Of a stretch of 18,082 bases of DNA, positions 1 through 7,285 are shown piece after piece. The stretch covers positions 1 to 18,082 of the forward strand of contig JALVUY010000039.1 of NCBI GenBank assembly GCA_027023665.1, given 5' to 3'. This DNA is from Methanocaldococcaceae archaeon (GTDB lineage Archaea; AGJL01; Methanococci; Methanococcales; Methanocaldococcaceae). The notes under the pieces were generated by a model. It worked only from the letters and a program-made list of their open reading frames with translations. It was not told where the DNA came from and ran no database searches. How positions within the stretch are numbered: position 1 is the first letter of the stretch; every line of letters starts with the position of its first letter. The position numbers and the translations under genes were made by a program.

Positions 1-70
1 AAAAAAAGGGTATTAGACACTTTTATCTTTCTATTTATCCAAATATTAAAATAAAAAGAAACACAATAAC

Positions 71-79
71 ATATTTATA
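71..79 (+). promoter_or_regulatory. Probable TATA box for the first CooC-like gene
   Basis: An ATATTTATA element lies about 53-60 bases before the ATG at 132, a sensible place for an archaeal box A. Transcription would then start near 100-105 and leave a leader of roughly 30 bases. This is a motif and spacing judgement only; the surrounding DNA is very AT-rich. Confidence 0.5.
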
Positions 80-131
80 CCCAAAAACATAGTTATTTTA
101 AGTAATATTACAACATATGGGGGTTATTATT

Positions 132-875
132 ATGAAAATTTCTATATGTGGAAAAGGTGGATGTGGAAAAAGTACAATATCTTCTTTAATTGCTAAAGAA
201 TTTGCTAAAAGAGATTATAATGTTTTAGTGATTGACGGAGATGAATCAAATATAAGTTTGCATAAACTTTTAGGAATGGATCAGCCAAAAGATTTTATAG
301 AGTATTTAGGCGGTAGAAGAAACTTTATGCAAAAGGTAAGATCCAAAAAAAATGTTGATTTATTTGATGAAATGACTATTGATGATTTACCAAAAGACTA
401 TATAGTTGAAAAAGATAAAATAAAACTTTTAGCCATGGGTAAAATCCACGATTTTGGCGAAGGTTGTGCATGTCCAATGGGTGTCTTGTTGAGAGAGCTA
501 TTAAAAAGTTTAAATTTGAAAGATAATGAAGTTGTTATCGTAGATACTGAGGCAGGGATTGAGCATTTTGGAAGAGGTGTTGAAGGAGGCTGTGATATAA
601 TTATTGGAATCGTTGATCCAACTTATGAATCTATAAGATTAGCTAAAAAAATAGAGGAAATTGGAGAAAAACTTGGTAAAAAAGTTTATTTCATAGTAAA
701 TAAAGTTGATGATGAAACTAAAGATTTAGTACTCGAAAATATTGACAAAGATAAAGTAATAACAATTATTCCAAACAATAAAGATATAGTAAAATTGTGT
801 CTAAGAGGGGAAGAGCTAAATATTGAACTGCCAGAAATCAACAAAGTAGTTGAATTTTTAATTAATCAAAATTAA
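132..875 (+). CDS. CooC-like P-loop ATPase (nickel/metal insertion family)
   Basis: A 247-residue MinD/NifH-superfamily (SIMIBI) ATPase. The deviant Walker A loop GKGGCGKST is at residues 7-15, VIDGDES at 33-39 and VDTEAG at 137-142. A CxC pair, Cys112 and Cys114 in GCACP, falls at the positions known in bacterial CooC1, where the pair binds a metal at the dimer interface. CooC proteins use ATP to help insert Ni into the CO dehydrogenase C-cluster, so Ni or metal delivery to CODH/ACS or a related metalloenzyme is the inferred role. The start at 132 is chosen because a GGGGG Shine-Dalgarno at 119-123 sits 8 bases upstream; the earlier in-frame ATG at 117 overlaps that site. No CODH gene is adjacent. 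It resembles M. jannaschii MJ0084 from memory. The family is sure, the client enzyme is not. Confidence 0.85.
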   Translation: MKISICGKGGCGKSTISSLIAKEFAKRDYNVLVIDGDESNISLHKLLGMDQPKDFIEYLGGRRNFMQKVRSKKNVDLFDEMTIDDLPKDYIVEKDKIKLLAMGKIHDFGEGCACPMGVLLRELLKSLNLKDNEVVIVDTEAGIEHFGRGVEGGCDIIIGIVDPTYESIRLAKKIEEIGEKLGKKVYFIVNKVDDETKDLVLENIDKDKVITIIPNNKDIVKLCLRGEELNIELPEINKVVEFLINQN

Positions 876-986
876 ATTCTCTCTTTTTAACTATTTATTT
901 AAGTGAATTTAATTTACAGTGAATGTAATTATTTAAATTATTAATTATTTGTCTATTTTAAAAATAAATTAAGTAAGAGTGATATT

Positions 987-2204
987 ATGGTAGAGTTATT
1001 ATCCCCTGCAAATGATATAATCTGTCTAAAAACAGCTATTGATTATGGAGCGGATGCTGTCTATTGTGGTTTGAAAGAGTTGAATATGAGGGCTAATGCA
1101 AAGAACTTTACAAGAGAGGAGTTAATTGAAGGAATTAAATATGCTCATGATAACAGCAAAAAAGTTTATCTCTGCACAAATACAGTTATTTATGAAAATG
1201 ATTTAAAAAAAGTTATGGAAATTTTAGATTTTGCAAATTCTGCTGAGGTTGATGCAGTTATTGTTTCAGACATTGGAACTATGCAGTTAGCCAAAGAGTA
1301 TGGTTTGAGAGTTCATGCAAGTGTTCAATGTAATATAACAAATTCTTTAACAGCCAAATTTTACTCTAAATTTGCTAAGAGAGTTATATTATCAAGGGAA
1401 TTAACTTTAAATCAAATAAGAGAAATTAGAAAAAATTTAAAAAAAGATAATGTAGATTTAGAATTAGAGGGCTTTGTTCATGGGGCATTATGTGTTGCTA
1501 TAAGTGGTAGATGCTTTTTAAGTGCATATCTATTTAATAGACATGCAAACTGTGGTGACTGCTTACAGCCATGTAGGAGAAGGTGGAAATTAATTAATGA
1601 GCATTTTGATGGAACCTATGAGGTAGTTTGTGAAGGAAAATATCTGTTATCTCCAAAAGATTTATGCATGATAGAACATATTCCAGAATTATTGGAGGTT
1701 TTTGATTCCTTTAAAATTGAAGGAAGATCTAAAAATGTAGATTATGTCATGAGGACTACAAAAATTTATAGAGAGGCAATAGATAGTGTTTTTGATGGAA
1801 CTTACTACAAAAAACTCCCTTACTTTAAAAAAGAACTTCAAAAAGTATATAATAGAGGATACGATACAGGATTTTACTTTAGAGATATTAATAAAAGTCA
1901 TGATTTCCAATACGATATAGAGGGCAATGCTTCGGAGTATAGAAAAATAGAAATAGGTAGAGTAGTTAATTTCTATAAAAAAGTTAGTGTGGCAGAGATT
2001 GAGCTATGGGGTGATTTAAAAATTGGAGACACTATATTAATAGTAGGAAAAACTACGGGATGTGTTGAAGAAACAGTTAAATCAATGCAAATAAATCATA
2101 AAAATGTTGATGTGGCAAAAAAAGGAGATAGAGTAGGAGTTAAATTAAATCACTTAGTTAGGGAGGGGGATAGAGTTTATATATTAAAAGAAATTAGTGA
2201 GTAA
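987..2204 (+). CDS. Peptidase U32 family protein, probable Fe-S RNA-modification-type enzyme
   Basis: A 405-residue U32-family protein. The family signature is plain at residues 161-179 (EGFVHGALC, then GRCFLS), supplying Cys169 and Cys176; CGDCLQPC at 189-196 supplies three more cysteines. Such clusters bind [4Fe-4S] in bacterial U32 relatives (TrhP and RlhA, which hydroxylate tRNA and rRNA, and UbiU/UbiV). The old name 'collagenase-like protease' is therefore probably misleading, and RNA or small-molecule hydroxylation is a fair inference, not shown here. The N-terminal half has the TIM-barrel look of the family; the C-terminal part from about residue 320 is beta-rich with GDxxxI patterns, like the usual U32 accessory domain. 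The start is supported by GAGTGAT just upstream at 977-983. It heads a tight plus-strand cluster: the stop overlaps an upstream GTG of the exchanger, and its true ATG lies 13 bases beyond. Confidence 0.88.
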   Translation: MVELLSPANDIICLKTAIDYGADAVYCGLKELNMRANAKNFTREELIEGIKYAHDNSKKVYLCTNTVIYENDLKKVMEILDFANSAEVDAVIVSDIGTMQLAKEYGLRVHASVQCNITNSLTAKFYSKFAKRVILSRELTLNQIREIRKNLKKDNVDLELEGFVHGALCVAISGRCFLSAYLFNRHANCGDCLQPCRRRWKLINEHFDGTYEVVCEGKYLLSPKDLCMIEHIPELLEVFDSFKIEGRSKNVDYVMRTTKIYREAIDSVFDGTYYKKLPYFKKELQKVYNRGYDTGFYFRDINKSHDFQYDIEGNASEYRKIEIGRVVNFYKKVSVAEIELWGDLKIGDTILIVGKTTGCVEETVKSMQINHKNVDVAKKGDRVGVKLNHLVREGDRVYILKEISE

Positions 2205-2217
2205 TTTGGGAGATATA

Positions 2218-3144
2218 ATGCTGATTTTCGGAATATTCTATTTTTTATTGGGGCTTGTTTTATTATATTATGGAAGTGATTGGTTTGTATTAGGTAGTGA
2301 GAGATTAGCAAAGTATTTTAATGTATCTAATTTTGTTATAGGGGCTACTGTAGTTGCTATAGGAACATCTTTACCTGAAATATTAACTTCTGTCTATGCC
2401 TCCTACGCTCATGCATCAGGAATTGCAGTTGGAAATGCTATTGGTTCGTGTATCTGTAATATTGGAGTAGTTTTAGGACTTAGTGCTATTTTAAATCCTC
2501 TAAAGATTAACAATAATCTAAGAAGTAATATACTTTTTTATCTTTTGTATATCATTCTTACAGCAATTCTTGGATTTAATGGATTCTCTTGGATTGATGG
2601 AGCTATATTATTGTTAATTTTTTTAATATATTTAAGATGGACGATAAAAAATGGATATATTGATAACATAGAAATAGAGGAAATAGAGAAAGATATTGAA
2701 GAACATAATATTTCCTTAGTTTTCTCGTTAGTTTTATCAATTGTTGGATTGATTGGTGTTTTAGTAGGGGCAAAACTATTTGTTGATGGAGCAAGAAATA
2801 TAGCACTAGCTTTAAGTATTTCAGATAAAATTATAGGATTTACCTTAGTGGCTTTTGGAACCTCTGTTCCTGAGTTGATGGTTTCATTAGCGGCGGCGAA
2901 GAGAAATTTAGGTGGCATAATATTAGGAAATGTTATTGGTAGTAATATGGCAGATATTGGAGGGGCTTTGGCTATTAGTTGTCTATTTACCAATTTACCC
3001 TCGGCAAACATCCAAATGGTTATTTTAATAGTTATGAGTTTTTTAATATGTCTATTTGCAAGATTTGGAAAAATTAATAGATTACATGGACTTATATTGT
3101 TAATCATTTACATAATCTCAATAGCAACATTAGGGATGGGATAA
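2218..3144 (+). CDS. Na+/Ca2+ exchanger of the NCX_Mj (CaCA) family
   Basis: A 308-residue membrane protein with about ten transmembrane segments and the two inverted alpha repeats of cation/Ca2+ exchangers: GATVVAIGTSLPEIL (residues 42-56) and GFTLVAFGTSVPELM (207-221). The ion-site residues of the M. jannaschii structure (MJ0091) are all present with the same N-terminal numbering: Thr50, Ser51, Glu54, Ser77 and Asn81. The second-repeat set is shifted by six: Thr215, Ser216, Glu219, Ser242 and Asp246. The expected role is export of Ca2+ in exchange for Na+ across the cell membrane. The ATG at 2218 is preferred over the GTG at 2197 because GGGAGA lies 5-10 bases upstream and the NCX_Mj numbering then matches. 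The loop between repeats (about 147-165) is strongly acidic. The stop overlaps the next gene's ATG by one base, so coupling with tfrB is likely. Confidence 0.93.
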   Translation: MLIFGIFYFLLGLVLLYYGSDWFVLGSERLAKYFNVSNFVIGATVVAIGTSLPEILTSVYASYAHASGIAVGNAIGSCICNIGVVLGLSAILNPLKINNNLRSNILFYLLYIILTAILGFNGFSWIDGAILLLIFLIYLRWTIKNGYIDNIEIEEIEKDIEEHNISLVFSLVLSIVGLIGVLVGAKLFVDGARNIALALSISDKIIGFTLVAFGTSVPELMVSLAAAKRNLGGIILGNVIGSNMADIGGALAISCLFTNLPSANIQMVILIVMSFLICLFARFGKINRLHGLILLIIYIISIATLGMG

Positions 3145-4616
3145 TGGTAAAAATAAAAATTAAAAGATTTGATGGAAAAAAAAGTTATTATGAAAGTTAT
3201 GAAGTTCCAGAAGGTTTAACAGTATTGGAGGCATTGGAATACATAAACAATAACTATGGAGCGAATATTTTATTTAGAGCATCATGTAGAAATGGTCAGT
3301 GTGGCTCTTGTGCAATGACTATAAATGGAGAGCCAAGATTGGCGTGTGAAACTAAAGTAAAAGATAATATGGTTATTGAGCCACTGAAAGGATTTAAAGT
3401 GATTAGAGATTTAATCGTTGATAGAGAGACATACTACAAAAAATTATTAAATATAAAGAATTATTTGGTAAGAAAAGAATATCCAGAAAATTTAGAGATA
3501 ATTCCTCAAAAGTATGTTGAAGAAAATAAAGATTTAAGGGGATGTATAGACTGTTTATCTTGCCTATCTATTTGTCCAGCGAGAGAAGTTAGTGAATATC
3601 CTGGACCAACATTTATGAGGCAACTTGCAAGGTTTGCCTTTGATAGGAGAGATGAAGATAATAGAGAGATAACTGCATATTTTGAAAATATTTATAATTG
3701 CACAACCTGTGCTAAGTGTGTTGAGGTTTGTCCAAAAGAGATTGACATAGTTCATAATGCAATAGAAAAATTGAGGGCATTATCATTTAGTAAAGGTTAT
3801 TTAATAAAGAATCACTTAAAAGTTAGAGAGAATGTTTTAAAATACAATAGGAGTGTTGTTGAGGAAGATACACCACTATTAAAGCAAGTATCTGATTATT
3901 ATCCAGCAGAAAATGAAAAGTTAAGAGTGGCGTTTTTTACTGGCTGTTTGGTAGATTTCAGATTACAAGATGTTGGTAAAGATGCTATAAAAGTTTTAAA
4001 TGCTCATGGTGTCTCTGTATATATACCAAAAGAGCAAGTTTGCTGTGGTTCTCCATTTTTTAGAACTGGACAGAGAGATGTCGCTGAAAAGTTAAAAAAG
4101 AAAAATTTGGAGATATTTAATAAATTAGATGTTGATTATATAGTTACTATATGTGCTGGCTGTGGTTCAACATTAAAAAATGATTATAAAAATGAAAGAG
4201 AGTTTGAAGTTAAGGATATTACAGAGGTTTTAACTGAGGTTGGCTTATTAAAATACAAACCACTGAAAATTAGAGTAACCTATCACGATCCATGCCATTT
4301 AAAGAGGGGACAAGGAATATATGAGCAACCAAGAAAAATAATTAAGAGTATTCCAGAAATTGAATTCATAGATATAGAGGCGAGATGTTGTGGAGCTGGA
4401 GGAGGAGTGAGAAGTGGAAAGCCAGATATTGCATACTTAATTGGTAAAAGAAGATCTAAGATGATTTATGATACTAATGCAGATGCAGTAATTACAGTTT
4501 GCCCATTTTGTGAATATCACTTAAAAGATTCCTTAAAAAAATACAAAGAAGAAAATAACTTAAAAAAAGACATAGAAGTTATGAATATTGTTTCATTGCT
4601 AAGTAAAGTGATTTAA
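3144..4616 (+). CDS. tfrB: Thiol:fumarate reductase subunit B (TfrB)
   Basis: A 490-residue protein with the TfrB domain order. A [2Fe-2S] ferredoxin domain carries Cys48, 53, 56 and 68. Two four-Cys motifs follow (134/137/140/144 and 186/189/192/196), as in succinate dehydrogenase B subunits. Two CCG domains like those of heterodisulfide reductase HdrB complete the protein: Cys268, 300/301, 337/340, then Cys384, 415/416, 453/456. The known enzyme (Methanothermobacter Tfr) oxidises coenzymes M and B to CoM-S-S-CoB and reduces fumarate to succinate in the cytoplasm. Fumarate reduction is done by the flavin subunit TfrA, which is not in this window. TfrB would supply the thiol-oxidising and electron-transfer half. 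Every expected cysteine is present. The ATG overlaps the exchanger stop by one base, and the gene converges on the minus-strand cluster with a 7-base gap. Confidence 0.92.
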   Translation: MVKIKIKRFDGKKSYYESYEVPEGLTVLEALEYINNNYGANILFRASCRNGQCGSCAMTINGEPRLACETKVKDNMVIEPLKGFKVIRDLIVDRETYYKKLLNIKNYLVRKEYPENLEIIPQKYVEENKDLRGCIDCLSCLSICPAREVSEYPGPTFMRQLARFAFDRRDEDNREITAYFENIYNCTTCAKCVEVCPKEIDIVHNAIEKLRALSFSKGYLIKNHLKVRENVLKYNRSVVEEDTPLLKQVSDYYPAENEKLRVAFFTGCLVDFRLQDVGKDAIKVLNAHGVSVYIPKEQVCCGSPFFRTGQRDVAEKLKKKNLEIFNKLDVDYIVTICAGCGSTLKNDYKNEREFEVKDITEVLTEVGLLKYKPLKIRVTYHDPCHLKRGQGIYEQPRKIIKSIPEIEFIDIEARCCGAGGGVRSGKPDIAYLIGKRRSKMIYDTNADAVITVCPFCEYHLKDSLKKYKEENNLKKDIEVMNIVSLLSKVI

Positions 4617-4623
4617 AATAATT

Positions 4624-5052
4624 CTAAATCCCAACATATATTTTTTTGTCCAAGATTTCTATAACTTCCTTTTCTCCTTCTGGCATCTCTTCAACTATTT
4701 CAATATAATCTCTATTAGCAATATCATTGCTTAAAACATTTAGTATATATTTTAATTCTTCATCGTCAGTATAGACCTTTGCTTTAACCTTAAACTTCCT
4801 TGCCAATCTTGCAATATCTCTCAACGCTAACTTTGCCTCAGTGAGTAATTTTAAATATTCTTTTGCTTTTTTTAACTGTTCTTCTTTTCCAATTAAGACA
4901 GGGTATTTTACATTATAAAATTCATCCTCTCTAACATCAAATTTTACATCACATAGTTCTATTAATCTGGCAATTATTGACTGTGGCAAACCTGGAGGAA
5001 GAACTAATTCCTTTTCATCAATATCATAGCATTTAAAATTAAAGTTACTCAT
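4624..5052 (-). CDS. Small methanogen protein beside Mmp7, probably Mmp17-like
   Basis: A 142-residue acidic, mixed alpha/beta soluble protein with no signal peptide or membrane segment. Only two cysteines are present (Cys8 and Cys34), and a conserved-looking LPPGLPQSIIARL stretch lies near residues 17-29. I do not recognise the sequence with certainty. It lies 15 bases downstream of mmp7 on the same strand, with its own GGGGG ribosome site 7 bases before the ATG. In Methanococcus, Mmp7 works with Mmp17, Mmp3, McrC and the A2 ATPase in the complex that reductively activates methyl-coenzyme M reductase. Mmp17 is the first guess on context. Another methanogenesis marker such as Mmp21 (DUF2112) is also possible. 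From memory, the M. jannaschii homologue is MJ0093, annotated as uncharacterised. Confidence 0.6.
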   Translation of the reverse strand: MSNFNFKCYDIDEKELVLPPGLPQSIIARLIELCDVKFDVREDEFYNVKYPVLIGKEEQLKKAKEYLKLLTEAKLALRDIARLARKFKVKAKVYTDDEELKYILNVLSNDIANRDYIEIVEEMPEGEKEVIEILDKKIYVGI

Positions 5053-5067
5053 AATATTTCCCCCAAA

Positions 5068-5988
5068 TTATTCATTATTAATGTGCATTTCAAACTCTAC
5101 CTCTGACTTTGGCTTTATCTTTATAAGTATATAATTCTTCATTTCACTTCTTTTAATGTTTGCAATATCTTTCAAAATGTAATTTTTAACTTTAACTTCT
5201 TTTATATTATCAACAAATTTATCATAATCTAACTTAACTCTCAGACCATCCAACTGTGTAACTATTGGCATAGGAGACAAGATAGAATAAACCTCTTCAA
5301 CTTGCTTTTCAATTTCATCTTTAACGACTACTGGTGGAACGATTGGAGGATCGTAAGACAATTCTTTTCTTTTTTCATTTATAAGTTCAGTTATCACTTC
5401 AACCATTTTTCTTAAGGCTCTAATTTCTTCTCCATGTCTCAATCTATGACTTCTCCTTCCTAAATTACCAACATAAGGATAAGGAATATCTACCTTTTCA
5501 GGACCTCCAGTAACTACAACTGGAACATCCACATCAAATAAATGAGTTTTATCTTTAATACACGCTTCAAAATTACCCATTACATAAACAGCCAAATCAT
5601 GCTCTTCTATTAATCTTTTCTCTTTTTCTCTTAATTGAGCAATATCTTTCCCTACTCCTCTCGCTAAGCCAATCATATTTGACTTTGCTCCAAATCTTCT
5701 TAAGTATTCAGCAACATCACAGGCAATATGGGGAAGATGATGCCTTGACAAACTTGGGGCTACAACTGCTATTTCAGTTCCAGCCAATGGTGTTTCTATT
5801 ATCTTCCCCTTATATTTCTTAGCCTCTTCTTTAAGATTTTCTAATTCATTTTGTGGAATAGCCAATGTCATATAAACATCTAACTGCATAATATGTTCCT
5901 GTAAGATAAAACCCCCAATATCTTCAATCCATTCTTTGAAAATGTTGTTTTTATAAACTCCTCCCTCATATCTAACTATTTCATACAT
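5068..5988 (-). CDS. Methanogenesis marker protein 7 (Mmp7), MCR activation factor
   Basis: A 306-residue soluble protein recognised as the methanogen-restricted Mmp7 family. Highly characteristic blocks include APSLSRHHLPHIAC (77-90), GLARGVGKDIAQLR (107-120) and YPYVGNLGRRSHRLRHGEE (170-188). Mmp7 of Methanococcus maripaludis co-purifies with McrC, Mmp17, Mmp3 and the A2 component in an ATP-dependent complex that activates the Ni(I) cofactor F430 of methyl-CoM reductase through unusual Fe-S clusters. Cys90 and Cys143 are the only cysteines in the first 190 residues; which residues hold clusters cannot be judged here. The start at 5988 fits a GGTGAT Shine-Dalgarno 4 bases upstream; the TTG at 6000 lies before that site and is unlikely. 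A 92-base gap with a TATA box separates it from the DUF2209-like gene, so it probably heads a two-gene transcript with the small downstream partner. Confidence 0.85.
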   Translation of the reverse strand: MYEIVRYEGGVYKNNIFKEWIEDIGGFILQEHIMQLDVYMTLAIPQNELENLKEEAKKYKGKIIETPLAGTEIAVVAPSLSRHHLPHIACDVAEYLRRFGAKSNMIGLARGVGKDIAQLREKEKRLIEEHDLAVYVMGNFEACIKDKTHLFDVDVPVVVTGGPEKVDIPYPYVGNLGRRSHRLRHGEEIRALRKMVEVITELINEKRKELSYDPPIVPPVVVKDEIEKQVEEVYSILSPMPIVTQLDGLRVKLDYDKFVDNIKEVKVKNYILKDIANIKRSEMKNYILIKIKPKSEVEFEMHINNE

Positions 5989-6030
5989 CAAAATCACCAA
6001 CAGTTGTTGAATCTATATCCTTAATCTCAT

Positions 6031-6041
6031 AATATATATAT
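6031..6041 (-). promoter_or_regulatory. Probable TATA box of the mmp7 transcript
   Basis: On the minus strand a run of TATATATATT lies about 43-53 bases before the mmp7 ATG at 5988. This is the right spacing for an archaeal box A with a leader of about 20 bases. It falls in the only sizeable gap within the minus-strand cluster after the DUF2209-like gene. Confidence 0.5.
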
Positions 6042-6080
6042 TGTTTTTATTTTTACAATAAAATTTTTAATAGTATTGTT

Positions 6081-6467
6081 TTAAATTCTCTGTTTTTCTA
6101 TTAATATCTTTCTAACTGAATATGATACATGATGAGCAATATTTATAGCCTCAAATTCCCCTCGTGTCTTTGGATGAATAACTTCTTTCTTTAAAATAGT
6201 TGATATTATATCCTTAGGTATATTAAAGAATTCTCCTTTTTCACAAAGGATATAGTCAAAATCTTCCCCAATTTTTTCAATTAGTTCTTTAACCTCTTTA
6301 ACGATATCTCTCAACTTTTGAGATTCTTTCTCTTTAACCATAATATCTATTTTTTCAACATGGACAATTCTATCTGCCTTAATTTCTACTAAAACTCCTG
6401 CATAGACCCTAAAAAATTTATCATCTTCATGATGTCTTCCAGAAATATCTATAGCCAATACTTTAAT
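6081..6467 (-). CDS. Conserved DUF2209-like protein, probably initiated at ATT
   Basis: About 128 residues if started at the ATT at 6467, or 125 if started at the TTG at 6458. The ATT is preferred: GGTGAT at 6471-6476 sits 3 bases before it but 12 before the TTG, the other genes here use 4-5, and an in-frame TGA at 6477-6479 blocks longer starts. The longer form also completes the first beta strand (KVLAIDISGRHH). That strand with an early Asp, a central CEKGEFFN block and a final helix around IAHHVSYSVRKIL recalls RNase H/RuvC-like folds. The fold is inference only and no activity can be assigned. I associate the sequence with the archaeal DUF2209 family from memory. It lies 20 bases downstream of the SpoIIM-like gene and probably shares its transcript. 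Confidence 0.72.
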   Translation of the reverse strand: MKVLAIDISGRHHEDDKFFRVYAGVLVEIKADRIVHVEKIDIMVKEKESQKLRDIVKEVKELIEKIGEDFDYILCEKGEFFNIPKDIISTILKKEVIHPKTRGEFEAINIAHHVSYSVRKILIEKQRI

Positions 6468-6470
6468 CCT

Positions 6471-6476
6471 ATCACC
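6471..6476 (-). promoter_or_regulatory. Shine-Dalgarno site that favours an ATT start
   Basis: GGTGAT on the minus strand, immediately after an in-frame TGA. The only possible initiators downstream are ATT (3-base spacer) and TTG (12-base spacer). Comparable sites in the window leave 4-5 bases: GGTGAT before mmp7, GGTGAG before rtcB and the L39e gene, and GGTGAC before the second CooC gene. Confidence 0.65.
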
Positions 6477-6487
6477 TCAAAATAAAA

Positions 6488-7267
6488 CTAAATAATATAA
6501 ACTAAACTTAAAAATAGATGTTTATATACTGTTATAATAGCATGTAATAATGGAATATTATATATTTGTGAATAGTAATATATTGCCCAATCTATAGGTT
6601 CTAACATTCCAGCAATGAAAATAAAAATAAACGAACATAAAATTAATGCCATAACTTTTTTGTAGGATATAGCTTTTTTAACTATTGGACAAATCTTATT
6701 TGCCAACTCTAAGCCAACAACAATACTTATTGCAAATCCAAAAAACTCAAATAAACCATGAGGCAAAACAACGATTAAATCTGAATATTTAAGATTTATA
6801 CCAATTAATCCAGTTAGAGGATTTATAACAGTGAATACAAACAGTATAAATAAATATTTAGTATAGTTTTTAATTATCATCTCTCTTTCTTTAATTGAGC
6901 TTACCTTTTCTAGATCTTTTTTATATAAATATCCAAGAGTAGCTAAAGCAAAAATTATAACCAAACAACTGGTAAAATTAGAAATTATATAAGAAAAAGC
7001 ACAGTCTAAATACATATTTTTAATGCCAACTGTTTTTGATATTGTATACGAGACAGTATTAAATTTAGCTGTTCCGATAGTTTGCGCAACTTTGGCTGGT
7101 TTTAATATATAATTATTTTTTAAAATAGATGATAAATATAATAAAAATTTTCCCACTGAAAATGAAAATAAAAACCCCGTCCAACATAAGAGATATGTTA
7201 TAAAAACTTTTTTAATAATATTTAAAGACAGATATTTTATAAAATACTTTATCAATTTTTCCTTCAT
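6488..7267 (-). CDS. SpoIIM/DUF95-type integral membrane protein
   Basis: A 259-residue, strongly hydrophobic protein with about six predicted membrane segments, near residues 20-45, 88-114, 137-157, 163-189, 203-222 and 240-259. The block LPHGLFEFFGFAIS (168-181) matches the PHGxxE hallmark of the stage II sporulation protein M (DUF95) family, and GMLEPIDW near the end resembles the family's second conserved membrane motif. In sporulating bacteria SpoIIM works with peptidoglycan remodelling enzymes. Archaea have neither spores nor that wall, so the role here is unknown. It follows aIF2-beta by 18 bases and precedes the DUF2209-like gene by 20, so it is probably co-transcribed from the L37e or aIF2-beta side. 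The N-terminal part (residues 45-85) has little similarity I can place. Confidence 0.72.
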   Translation of the reverse strand: MKEKLIKYFIKYLSLNIIKKVFITYLLCWTGFLFSFSVGKFLLYLSSILKNNYILKPAKVAQTIGTAKFNTVSYTISKTVGIKNMYLDCAFSYIISNFTSCLVIIFALATLGYLYKKDLEKVSSIKEREMIIKNYTKYLFILFVFTVINPLTGLIGINLKYSDLIVVLPHGLFEFFGFAISIVVGLELANKICPIVKKAISYKKVMALILCSFIFIFIAGMLEPIDWAIYYYSQIYNIPLLHAIITVYKHLFLSLVYII

Positions 7268-7285
7268 ATTTTCACTAAATAATTG

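Noticed and set aside
102..111. Perfect palindrome GTAATATTAC before the first CooC gene
   Set aside because: Ten-base AT-rich palindromes should occur tens of times by chance in a window of this size and composition. No second copy or conserved placement was seen.
901..960. Imperfect inverted pattern TTTACAGTGAATGTAA before the U32 gene
   Set aside because: The arms mismatch after a few bases and the region is AT-rich spacer. A weak TATA-like ATTTAAATTA at 931-940 could be the promoter, but there are several equal candidates.
2197..2217. GTG start for the exchanger gene at 2197
   Set aside because: The ATG at 2218 has a GGGAGA site at suitable distance, and its residue numbering matches NCX_Mj. 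The GTG would overlap the U32 coding end.
2538..3107. 189-codon open frame on the minus strand, and similar antisense frames at 1689-1910, 2603-2806, 3564-3755, 8943-9164, 10072-10260, 14535-14831, 14955-15260 and 15533-15727
   Set aside because: All lie opposite or out of frame with well-supported genes, have low-complexity translations and lack ribosome sites. They are shadows of biased codon use.
5989..6000. TTG start for mmp7 at 6000
   Set aside because: It precedes the GGTGAT ribosome site that serves the ATG at 5988; that site would then lie inside the coding region.
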